A stretch of DNA of 10,874 nucleotides from CAVPEW01 sp050247895 (GTDB lineage: Bacteria > Actinomycetota > Acidimicrobiia > Acidimicrobiales > VFJN01), in NCBI GenBank assembly GCA_050247895.1, contig JBFWTJ010000119.1, forward strand, positions 1-10,874, in the 5' to 3' direction. Under the pieces are notes generated by a model. That model had not been told where the DNA came from and made no database searches. It saw only the letters and a program-made list of their open reading frames with translations. The translations under genes were made by a program, and so were the position numbers. Within the stretch, counting starts at the first letter, position 1. Every line of letters starts with the position of its first letter. Below, in pieces: positions 4,599 through 10,738 of this stretch.

Positions 4599-6650
4599 TC
4601 AGTCCTGGCCCAGGGCCTCGAGCATGGCCGGTCCGAGGCGCCGGGCCAGGACCCGGCCCACGCCCTCGATGGAGCCGAGCTCGTCGACGTCGGCCGGTCG
4701 GGCCCGGGCGATCCGCTCGACGACCTCGTCCCGCAGGAGCGCGGCCGGCTCGATGCGGGCGGCTCGGGCCGCGGCGTCGCGCCAGGCGACCAGCCCGGCC
4801 CGGCCGCGCTCCCCGCCGTCGTGGTGGTCCCCCGGGCGCCCGCGGTGGGCGGCCAGCAGCCGTCGCTGGTCGGCGATCCGCTCGTCGAACGAGGGACCGC
4901 CGAGGTCGTGTGCGCCCTCGTCGTCGGCCCGGCTCGAGCCCGGCGGGTCGGCCAGCCCGTCGACGAGGGGGTCGATCAGCGGGGAGCGGCGCCGTTCGAC
5001 GACCTTGCCGGCGAAGGTGCGCCGCAGGGCCCAGGTGATCGAGAGGCGCTCGCCGGCCCGGGTCATGGCCACGTAGAGCAGGCGGGCCTCCTCGGCCCGG
5101 GCCACCGGGCCGCGGGCGTGGGCCAGGGGGACGTAGCCGTCCTCGATCCCGGCCAGGTGCACGACCGGCCACTCCAGGCCCTTGGCCGCGTGGAACGTGC
5201 TGACCACGACCCCGTCGTGGCCGGCGTCCTCCCCGTCGCGGGGCAGGGACGCCTGGAGCCAGGCCAGGAACGTCGTCGGTCGCCCGGAGGGGTCCAGACG
5301 GAGGTGGTCCCGGCCGAGATCGAGGAGCAGGGCCAGCGCCTCGCGAGCAGCGAGGTCGCCGCCCTCGCCCGCCTCGTCCTGGTCGTCCAGGGCATCGATC
5401 CGGGCCTGCAGGTCGGCCAGGGCGGTGCCCAGCGACGGGGCGGCCCGCACGGCCCGCAGGGTGGCCCGCACGTCGGGCCGGGCCAGGAAGCTCCCCGCGC
5501 CGCGGACGCGGTGGGGGATGCCCGCGGCGCGCAGGGCCTCGGCCACGAGGGCCGTCTGGGCGTGGGTGCGGACGAGCACGGCCTGGTCGGCCCAGGGGCG
5601 GCCGGGCCGGTGCTCCAGGCGGGCCCGGTGGGCCACCGCCGCCGCCTCGGCCCGGTCGTCGTCCCAGCCGGCCAGCCGGACCCGGGGCCCGGGACCCCGG
5701 GCGGCCACGCTGTCCACCACGGCCTGGCGGGACGAGCGCAGCACGGCGGACGCCGCGTCGAGGATCTGGGCGCTGGACCGGTAGCTGGTCCGCAGCTCGA
5801 CCACCTCGACGCCGGGCCAGTGGCGGTCCAGCTCGGCGATGAAGCGGGGGTCGGCCCCGTTCCACCCGTAGATGGACTGCTGGGGGTCGCCCACCGCGCA
5901 GACGTCGTCGCGCCCGGCGCGCCACGCCTCCAGCAGCCGGAACTGGAGCGGGTTGACGTCCTGGAGCTCGTCGACGAACAGGGCGCGCAGCCGCCAGCGC
6001 TGGGCCGCGGCGAAGCGGGCGTCGCGCTCGAGCTCGGTGGCGCAGGTCCACAGGAGGTCGTCGAAGTCCACCAGGCCGGCCCGGGCCTTGGCCTGCTCGT
6101 AGGCCCGGTACCTGTCCGCGACCAGCTCGGGGTCGAGGGGGACCGATCGCCCGGCCCCCGACGCGGCCGCGGCGTAGCGGTCCGGGCCGACCATCCGGGC
6201 CTTGGCCCACTCGATCTCCCCGGCCAGCTGGGCCAGCGCCGACCGGGGGTCGCCCCGGCCGCCGGCGGGTGGCTCGCCGAGCTCGGCGAGGAGGCGGGAC
6301 TTGCGGTCGAGCAGGGCGGGGGCGGGCCGGCCCCGGTCGGTCCACAGCGTGCGGAGCTGCGCGTAGGCCAGCGCGTGGAAGGTGCCGGCCACGACGTCGC
6401 GCACGCCGAGGCGGGCCAGGCGGTCGCCGAGCTCGGCCGCGGCCTTGCGGGTGAAGGTCACCGCGACCACGTGGCGGGGGTCCACGGTCCCGGTGGCGAC
6501 CCGGTGGGCGATGCGCCGGGTCAGCACCCGGGTCTTGCCCGACCCGGCCGGCGCCACGATGCAGAGCGGCGCGGCGGGGGTCGTGACGGCGCGGGCCTGG
6601 TCGTCGTCGAGGCCGTCGAGGAGGTGCTCGGGGTCGGCGACCGGGGTCAC
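4599..6650 (-). CDS. uvrD2: UvrD2-like superfamily 1 DNA helicase with HRDC domain
   Basis: This 683-residue protein, an ATP-dependent 3'-5' DNA translocase of the UvrD/PcrA family, has every core motif in order: the N-terminal LDDDQARAV Q-motif; Walker A APAGSGKT (33-40); FTRKAAAEL motif Ia; VDELQD (227-231, Walker B); GDPQQSIYGWNG (motif III, about 254-265); LRTSYRS (IV); STFHAAKGLEW (V, about 484-494); EEARLLYVAMTRA (VI, with Arg531). Residues about 617-683 are an HRDC domain (LVAWRD through GSIEGVGRVLARRLGPAMLEAL), the hallmark of mycobacterial UvrD2. Mycobacterial UvrD2 also carries a C-terminal tetracysteine motif; here the last cysteine is residue 251, so that motif is absent. GTG 6650 is chosen because it begins just before the Q-motif and lies eight bases behind a TACGGT box. 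Likely role: repair or replication-fork DNA unwinding. The gene symbol is by architecture, not proven orthology. Confidence 0.92.
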   Translation of the reverse strand: MTPVADPEHLLDGLDDDQARAVTTPAAPLCIVAPAGSGKTRVLTRRIAHRVATGTVDPRHVVAVTFTRKAAAELGDRLARLGVRDVVAGTFHALAYAQLRTLWTDRGRPAPALLDRKSRLLAELGEPPAGGRGDPRSALAQLAGEIEWAKARMVGPDRYAAAASGAGRSVPLDPELVADRYRAYEQAKARAGLVDFDDLLWTCATELERDARFAAAQRWRLRALFVDELQDVNPLQFRLLEAWRAGRDDVCAVGDPQQSIYGWNGADPRFIAELDRHWPGVEVVELRTSYRSSAQILDAASAVLRSSRQAVVDSVAARGPGPRVRLAGWDDDRAEAAAVAHRARLEHRPGRPWADQAVLVRTHAQTALVAEALRAAGIPHRVRGAGSFLARPDVRATLRAVRAAPSLGTALADLQARIDALDDQDEAGEGGDLAAREALALLLDLGRDHLRLDPSGRPTTFLAWLQASLPRDGEDAGHDGVVVSTFHAAKGLEWPVVHLAGIEDGYVPLAHARGPVARAEEARLLYVAMTRAGERLSITWALRRTFAGKVVERRRSPLIDPLVDGLADPPGSSRADDEGAHDLGGPSFDERIADQRRLLAAHRGRPGDHHDGGERGRAGLVAWRDAAARAARIEPAALLRDEVVERIARARPADVDELGSIEGVGRVLARRLGPAMLEALGQD

Positions 6651-6658
6651 TGGGGCCC

Positions 6659-6693
6659 ACCGTACCGGGCAGGGTCGGTCGGGCCGGTACCGT
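6659..6693. promoter_or_regulatory. Back-to-back divergent promoters between the helicase and zincin genes
   Basis: The 51-base gap holds two -10-like boxes facing away from each other. TACGGT on the minus strand (6659-6664) is eight bases before the helicase GTG. TACCGT on the plus strand (6688-6693) is eight bases before the zincin GTG. The blocks ACCGTACCGG (6659-6668) and CCGGTACCGT (6684-6693) form an inverted repeat with one mismatch. Each promoter's -35 zone falls on the other's -10 box, so they may compete. Neither gene has a Shine-Dalgarno, so leaderless mRNAs are predicted. Confidence 0.55.
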
Positions 6694-6701
6694 GGCGGAC
6701 C

Positions 6702-7046
6702 GTGGTCGAGCTGGACGTGGCGCGCTTCGAGGCCCTGGTGGAGGAGGCGCTCGACGGCATCCCCGAGGAGCTGGGCCGCCTCATGGACAACGTGGCCGTC
6801 GTCATCCGCGAGGGCAGCGCGGCCTCGCCGGCGCTGGGCCGCTACGACGGCGTGCCGTTGACCGAGCGGGACGCCGGCTACACGGGCGTCCTGCCGGATC
6901 GCATCACCATCTTCCGCCGGCCCCTGCTGGCCGCCTGCGCCGACGAGGCCGAGCTGGTCGAGCAGGTCCGGATCACCGTCGTGCACGAGGTGGCCCACCA
7001 CTTCGGCATCGACGACGAGCGCCTCGACGCCCTGGGCTACGCCTGA
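6702..7046 (+). CDS. Small zincin metallopeptidase (MMP-like domain, Zincin_1 type)
   Basis: This 114-residue protein runs from GTG 6702 to TGA 7044-7046. It matches the predicted Zn-dependent protease family with an MMP-like domain (PF06262 type), whose members are normally 110-140 residues. The zinc site is VVHEVAHHFGIDDERLDALG: His95, Glu96, His99, Gly102 and Asp105, an HExxHxxGxxD arrangement in which Asp replaces the third His of classical metzincins. Upstream, FEALVEEALDGIPEEL is the conserved N-terminal helix and DRITIFRRPLLAACADEAEL the strand and helix before the active site. There is no signal peptide, so it should be cytosolic; the substrate is unknown. A longer in-frame reading from upstream runs antisense through the helicase and is spurious. 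The stop overlaps the next start (TGATG), implying coupling to the ACT protein. Confidence 0.88.
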   Translation: MVELDVARFEALVEEALDGIPEELGRLMDNVAVVIREGSAASPALGRYDGVPLTERDAGYTGVLPDRITIFRRPLLAACADEAELVEQVRITVVHEVAHHFGIDDERLDALGYA

Positions 7047-7570
7047 TGCAGCTCTCGGTCACCGCCGTGGGCCTGGACCGCCCGGGCATCGTCGCCGCCA
7101 TCAGCGGCGCGCTGGGCGAGGTCGGGGCCAACATCGAGGACTCGTCGATGACGGTCCTGCGGGGCCAGTTCGCCATGGTGCTGGTCATCGCCGTCGACGC
7201 GCCCGCCGCCGAGGTCCGGGCCGCGGTCGAGCGGGGCTGCGCGCCGTTCGGCCTGGCCGTGCACGTGGAGCCGGTCCACGACGGGCCGCCGCCCGACGGG
7301 GACGGGGGGCGCTGGACGGTGTCGGTCTACGGGGCCGACCACCCCGGCATCGTCCACGGCGTGACGCGGCGCCTGGCCGGCCTGGGGATCAACGTGACGG
7401 ACCTGTCGACCCGGGTCATCGAGGGTGCACCGCCGGTCTACGTGATGCTGCTCAGCGTCGTGGTCCCGGCGGGCGTCGACGCCGACGCGGTGCGGGCCGA
7501 GCTGGACGACGAGGCCGGCCAGCTCGGGGTGGAGTGCAGCCTCCACCCCGCCGACGCCGAGATCCTGTGA
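7046..7570 (+). CDS. Double ACT-domain regulator (GcvR-like)
   Basis: This 174-residue protein consists of two ACT domains in tandem. The first (about 3-75) has TAVGLDRPGIVAAISGALGEVGANIEDSSM and ends in a hydrophobic strand (QFAMVLVIAVD). The second (about 90-166) has SVYGADHPGIVHGVTRRLAGLGINVTDLSTR. The DRPGIV/DHPGIV loop with its Gly is where ACT domains bind amino acids at dimer interfaces. There is no DNA-binding or catalytic domain, which matches the GcvR-type glycine-cleavage repressor-like proteins; the regulated partner is not visible in this window. It starts at ATG 7046, overlapping the zincin stop by one base, without a good ribosome-binding site, so translation probably depends on reinitiation. 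The stop is overlapped by the deformylase start. Two-ACT family membership is firm; the specific ligand is not. Confidence 0.9.
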   Translation: MQLSVTAVGLDRPGIVAAISGALGEVGANIEDSSMTVLRGQFAMVLVIAVDAPAAEVRAAVERGCAPFGLAVHVEPVHDGPPPDGDGGRWTVSVYGADHPGIVHGVTRRLAGLGINVTDLSTRVIEGAPPVYVMLLSVVVPAGVDADAVRAELDDEAGQLGVECSLHPADAEIL

Positions 7571-8067
7571 CCGTCCGGGAGACCCGGTGCATCCCGGACC
7601 CGGTGCTGGCCCGACGGGCCGACCCGGTCCCGGAGATCGACGCCCGGGTGGTCGAGCTGTGCCGGGACCTGGTCGACACCATGCGCGCCGCCGGCCACTC
7701 GGTCGGGGTCGCCGCGCCCCAGATCGGCGTGTCGCTGCGGGCGTTCTGCGTGGACGTCACCGGTCACCCCAAGGCCCGGAGCTGCCACGGGGAGCTGGTG
7801 CTGGTCAACCCGGAGGTGGTGCTGGCCGAGGGCCGTGACGTGGGCCGGGAGGGCTGCATGAGCGTGCCCGACCTGACCGGCGACGTGGCCCGCCACACCC
7901 GGCTCGTGGTGCGGGGCCTGGCCCCCGACGGTCGCGAGCGGGTGGTGGAGTGCGACGCGTTCGAGGCCCGGGCCGTGCAGCACGAGATCGACCACCTCGA
8001 GGGCATGGTCTTCCTGCACCGCGTCGTGTCGCCCGACCGAGTGTTCGCCCGGCGCAGATACCGCTGA
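7567..8067 (+). CDS. def: Peptide deformylase
   Basis: This 166-residue enzyme removes the N-formyl group from nascent proteins at the ribosome exit. All three family motifs are present: motif 1 SVGVAAPQIGV (45-55, with Ser where many have Gly), motif 2 EGCMSVP (metal ligand Cys97; Met where Leu is usual), and motif 3 QHEIDHLEG (His139, catalytic Glu140, His143). Length is usual for actinobacterial enzymes. GTG 7567 overlaps the ACT gene stop by four bases (GTGA) and gives the expected short N-terminus (MTVRETRCIPDPVLARRADPV). The ORF could open 33 bases earlier, but that would overlap the ACT gene more deeply. The Arg-rich C-terminus (FARRRYR) is normal. No formyltransferase gene, its frequent neighbour, lies within the window. 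A separate promoter for the next gene follows the stop by 18 bases. Confidence 0.95.
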   Translation: MTVRETRCIPDPVLARRADPVPEIDARVVELCRDLVDTMRAAGHSVGVAAPQIGVSLRAFCVDVTGHPKARSCHGELVLVNPEVVLAEGRDVGREGCMSVPDLTGDVARHTRLVVRGLAPDGRERVVECDAFEARAVQHEIDHLEGMVFLHRVVSPDRVFARRRYR

Positions 8068-8085
8068 CGCCGGCCCGGGTCGTCC

Positions 8086-8100
8086 TACATTGGTGCGGTG
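8086..8100 (+). promoter_or_regulatory. Leaderless-type promoter of the PH/SHOCT gene
   Basis: TACATT (8086-8091) is a good TANNNT -10 box, six bases before the GTG at 8098. A CTGACG (8064-8069), four of six matches to TTGACA, lies 16 bases upstream and overlaps the deformylase stop codon. No Shine-Dalgarno is present. Confidence 0.65.
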
Positions 8101-8736
8101 CCGTACCCCGACAGGCTGCTCAACGAGGGCGAGAGCAAGGTCCTGGACCTGCACCCCCACTGGTTCTTCTTCGTCAGGTCGATCGGCGCGCTGGTCGTGG
8201 CGCTCGTCCTGGCCGGCCTGGTCCTGGCCAACGACCTCCCCGGCGCGGTCGATGCCATCGTGGGCGTGCTCGTGCTCCTGGCCCTGGGCTGGTTCGCGGT
8301 GGACTACGCCCGGTGGGCGACGACGAACTTCGTGGTCACCTCGGACCGCCTCATCTACCGGCACGGCGTGATCGCCAAGCACGGCATCGAGATCCCCCTC
8401 GAGCGGGTCAACACGGTGTTCTTCAGCCAGTCGATCTTCGAGCGCATGCTCGGCACGGGCGACCTGACCATCGAGTCGGCCGGCGAGCGCGGCACCCAGG
8501 CCTTCTCCAACGTGCGCAAGCCGTCGGAGGTCCAGAACGAGATCTACCGGCAGATGGAGGCCAACGAGAACCGCAAGTTCGACCGGGTCCGGGCCCCCGC
8601 CCCGCCCGGGCCGGTCGCGCCCCCGGCTCCGTCGATCCCCGACCAGATCGCGCAGCTCGACGAGCTGCGCCGCCAGGGCCTGCTCTCCGACCAGGAGTTC
8701 CAGGACAAGAAGGCCGAGCTGCTCCGCCGCATGTGA
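8098..8736 (+). CDS. Membrane PH-domain (bPH2/DUF304) protein with C-terminal SHOCT motif
   Basis: This 212-residue protein has two closely spaced membrane segments (about 22-44, WFFFVRSIGALVVALVLAG; and 50-70, AVDAIVGVLVLLALGWFAV). A bacterial pleckstrin-homology domain of the YdbS/DUF304 type follows (about 75-160): TTNFVVTSDRLIYRHGVIAKHGIEIPLERVNTV, then GTGDLTIESAG and FSNVRKPSEVQNEIYRQ. After a Pro-rich linker (166-180) comes a SHOCT motif (about 180-212): IAQLDELRRQGLLSDQEFQDKKAELLRRM, a short helix pair thought to mediate oligomerisation. The PH and SHOCT parts should face the cytosol. The role is unknown; these proteins are linked to membrane or envelope stress only by context in other species. 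GTG 8098 follows a TACATT box by six bases. The end overlaps the BtuF-like gene by four bases (GTGA), implying coupled translation. Confidence 0.9.
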   Translation: MPYPDRLLNEGESKVLDLHPHWFFFVRSIGALVVALVLAGLVLANDLPGAVDAIVGVLVLLALGWFAVDYARWATTNFVVTSDRLIYRHGVIAKHGIEIPLERVNTVFFSQSIFERMLGTGDLTIESAGERGTQAFSNVRKPSEVQNEIYRQMEANENRKFDRVRAPAPPGPVAPPAPSIPDQIAQLDELRRQGLLSDQEFQDKKAELLRRM

Positions 8737-9419
8737 GGGTCGTCTCGCTCGTCCCCTCGGTGACCGAGACGCTCCGGGCCTGGGGCGTCGACCCGGTGGC
8801 CTGCACCCGCTTCTGCGAGCAGCCCGACCTGGTCCACGTGGGCGGGACCAAGGACCCCGACGTGGCCGCCGTGGTCGGCCTGCGGCCCGACGTGGTCGTG
8901 GTGTGCGTGGAGGAGAACCGGCGGGAGGACGCCGAGGCGCTCAGGGCCGCAGGGCTGCGCCTGGTCGTGCTGTCGATCGACTCGGTCGACGACGTCGCGC
9001 CGGCCCTGGCCGAGCTCGCCGCGGCGGTGGGGGCAGGGCCGGTGGAGCTCGACCTGCCGGCCCAGGACCCGGCGCCCCGCCTGCGCGCCTTCGTGCCGAT
9101 CTGGCGGCGGCCGTGGATGTCGATCTCGGACGGCACCTATGGCGCCTCGCTGCTGCGACGGCTGGGCGTGGCCAACGCCTTCGCCGACGCCACGGACCGC
9201 TACCCCGAGGTCGACCTGGACCGCGCCGCGGCCCGTCGCGCCGACGTGGTGCTGGCGCCGAGCGAGCCCTACCCCTTCCGGGAGCGGCACGTGGCCGAGC
9301 TGGCCCGGGTCGCCCCGGTGGTGCTGGTGGACGGCCAGGACCTGTTCTGGTGGGGGGCGCGCACGCCCGCGGCGCTGGCCCGCCTGGGCCGCCAGCTCGA
9401 CGAGGTCGCCGCCCGCTGA
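8733..9419 (+). CDS. BtuF-like (TroA superfamily) helical-backbone metal/cobalamin receptor, cytosolic
   Basis: This 228-residue protein of the helical-backbone metal receptor group (PF01497-like) has two lobes joined by a long helix. Lobe one: RVVSLVPSVTETLRAWGV, VHVGGTKDPDVAAVVGLRPDVVVVCVEEN. Lobe two: RAFVPIWRRPWMSISDGTYGASLLRRLGV, ADVVLAPSEPYPFRERHVAEL, and a final VVLVDGQDLFWWGARTPAAL. These motifs resemble the substrate-binding BtuF family, which binds cobalamin or iron chelates. Unlike transporter-associated members there is no signal peptide or lipobox, since the first domain strand starts at residue 2. No permease or ATPase gene is nearby, so a cytosolic binding or carrier role is inferred. 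It is translated from GTG 8733 overlapping the PH/SHOCT stop, without its own ribosome-binding site. The ligand is unknown. Confidence 0.85.
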   Translation: MRVVSLVPSVTETLRAWGVDPVACTRFCEQPDLVHVGGTKDPDVAAVVGLRPDVVVVCVEENRREDAEALRAAGLRLVVLSIDSVDDVAPALAELAAAVGAGPVELDLPAQDPAPRLRAFVPIWRRPWMSISDGTYGASLLRRLGVANAFADATDRYPEVDLDRAAARRADVVLAPSEPYPFRERHVAELARVAPVVLVDGQDLFWWGARTPAALARLGRQLDEVAAR

Positions 9420-9426
9420 GCCGGCG

Positions 9427-9464
9427 CGCCGGCGGCGGGCCCGATGGGGGACGGGCCGCCGGCG
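9427..9464 (+). terminator. Hairpin after the BtuF-like gene
   Basis: CGCCGGCGGC (9427-9436) pairs perfectly with GCCGCCGGCG (9455-9464) around an 18-base loop. It begins eight bases after the stop, has no T-run, and is a plausible actinobacterial terminator. The remaining gap to 9508 shows no clear promoter box. Confidence 0.5.
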
Positions 9465-9508
9465 TCGGCCATGATCGGCGTCGCGGGCCGCGGGACCGGC
9501 GGCCGGGG

Positions 9509-9523
9509 AAGGAGCACGAGGAG
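9509..9523 (+). promoter_or_regulatory. Shine-Dalgarno of the racemase gene
   Basis: AAGGAG (9509-9514) lies nine bases before ATG 9524. It fixes that start and marks this as a leadered gene, unlike the other transcription-unit heads in the window. Confidence 0.7.
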
Positions 9524-10669
9524 ATGGCGGGACCGCTCGAAGGGGTCAGGGTCGTCGAGTTCGCCGGGATCGGGCCGGGTCCGTTCTGCGCCATGATGCT
9601 GGCCGACATGGGCGCCGACGTCGTGCGCGTCGACCGGGCCCAGGCCGTGGCCGGCGGGGATCCGGCCATCCCGCCGCTCGACGTGTTGAACCGGGGCCGC
9701 CGCTCGATCGGGCTGGACCTGAAGGACCCGGACGCCGTGGAGGTGGCACTGGCCCTGGTGGCCGGGGCCGACGCGCTGGTCGAGGGCTTCCGCCCGGGGG
9801 TCATGGAGCGGCTGGGCCTGGGTCCCGAGGCGTGCCTGGCGCGCAACCCCGCCCTGGTCTACGGGCGGATGACCGGCTGGGGCCAGGACGGCCCGCTGGC
9901 CGCGGCGGCCGGACACGACATCAACTACATCTCGGTCGCCGGGGCGCTCGAGCCCATCGGGCGTCGGGGGGAGGCGCCGGTGCCTCCCCTGAACCTGGTC
10001 GGCGACTTCGGCGGCGGGGGGATGCTGCTGGCCTACGGGTTGGTGTGCGGGGTGCTCCAGGCGCGCGCCACGGGGCGGGGCCAGGTCGTCGACGCGGCGA
10101 TGGTCGACGGGGCCGCGGTGCTGATGACGATGTTCCACGCGCTGCGGGCCATGGGGTCCTGGGGTCCCGAGCGAGGCACCAACCTGCTCGACACCGGGGC
10201 CCACTTCTACGACGTGTACGAGACCCGCGACGGCCGCTACGTGTCGGTCGGCTCGATCGAGCCGCAGTTCTACGCCCTGCTCCTGGAGGCGCTGGGCCTC
10301 GAGGACGACGACCTGCCCCACCAGCGGGACCGGGCGGCGTGGCCCGGGCTCAAGGAGCGGGTCGCGGCGGTCTTCCGGACCCGGACCCGGGACGAGTGGA
10401 CCGAGCTGCTCGAGGGGACCGACGTGTGCTTCGCTCCGGTCCTGTCGATGGACGAGGCGCCGGCGCACCCCCACAACGTGGAGCGGGGGACCTTCGCCGA
10501 GCGCCACGGGGTCGTCCAGCCGTCGCCGGCCCCACGCTTCTCGGCCACCCCGCCGGCCCTGGACCGGCCGCCGGCGCACCCGGGCCAGCACACCGACGAG
10601 ATCCTGCACGACGCCGGCTTCGAGGCCACCCGCATCGCCGAGCTGCGGGCCTCGGGCGCGGTGGCCTGA
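9524..10669 (+). CDS. mcr: Alpha-methylacyl-CoA racemase (CaiB/BaiF family)
   Basis: This complete 381-residue protein of the family III CoA-transferase fold interconverts (2R)- and (2S)-methylacyl-CoA thioesters, opening branched-chain and sterol side chains to beta-oxidation. The signature runs MAGPLEGVRVVEFAGIGPGPFCAMMLADMGADVVRVDR, GRMTGWGQDGPLA, GHDINYIS and VPPLNLVGDFGGGG. Recalled from the mycobacterial racemase MCR, the catalytic His126, Asp156 and Glu241 correspond here to His131, Asp161 and Glu246 (SIEPQFY), all at a constant offset of five, so the triad is intact. Acidic Glu246 and the INYIS and DFGGGG loops favour racemase over true CoA-transferase, where the catalytic residue is an Asp. 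It is cytosolic. The ATG has an AAGGAG ribosome-binding site. It appears to be a single-gene unit, with no visible sterol or acyl-CoA pathway partner beside it. Confidence 0.93.
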   Translation: MAGPLEGVRVVEFAGIGPGPFCAMMLADMGADVVRVDRAQAVAGGDPAIPPLDVLNRGRRSIGLDLKDPDAVEVALALVAGADALVEGFRPGVMERLGLGPEACLARNPALVYGRMTGWGQDGPLAAAAGHDINYISVAGALEPIGRRGEAPVPPLNLVGDFGGGGMLLAYGLVCGVLQARATGRGQVVDAAMVDGAAVLMTMFHALRAMGSWGPERGTNLLDTGAHFYDVYETRDGRYVSVGSIEPQFYALLLEALGLEDDDLPHQRDRAAWPGLKERVAAVFRTRTRDEWTELLEGTDVCFAPVLSMDEAPAHPHNVERGTFAERHGVVQPSPAPRFSATPPALDRPPAHPGQHTDEILHDAGFEATRIAELRASGAVA

Positions 10670-10681
10670 CCCGGTCCGGTC

Positions 10682-10694
10682 CTCCCGCCGGGAG
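10682..10694 (+). terminator. Short hairpin after the racemase gene
   Basis: CTCCC (10682-10686) and GGGAG (10690-10694) form a five-bp stem around a GCC loop, 13 bases after the stop. It is short and lacks a T-run; it may be a weak terminator. Confidence 0.3.
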
Positions 10695-10723
10695 CGGTCC
10701 GCACCGGTCGGGGCACGCCCTCC

Positions 10724-10738
10724 TACCCTCGGACGGTG
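10724..10738 (+). promoter_or_regulatory. Leaderless-type promoter of the last lipoprotein gene
   Basis: TACCCT (10724-10729) precedes the GTG at 10736 by six bases, repeating the geometry seen at 2552 and 8086. No Shine-Dalgarno or clear -35 box is visible. Confidence 0.6.

Noticed and set aside
4087..6660. Continuous minus-strand ORF of 857 residues suggesting a helicase-DUF2505 fusion frame
   Set aside because: Its upstream part is an out-of-frame Arg/Pro/Gly-rich shadow of the helicase. The DUF2505 protein starts at GTG 4587 behind a clear ribosome-binding site.
4821..7046. Long plus-strand ORF (741 residues) opposite the helicase
   Set aside because: The helicase on the minus strand has a full motif set. 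The plus frame is Gly/Ala/Arg/Pro-rich with no motifs; only its last 114 residues (from 6702) are real.
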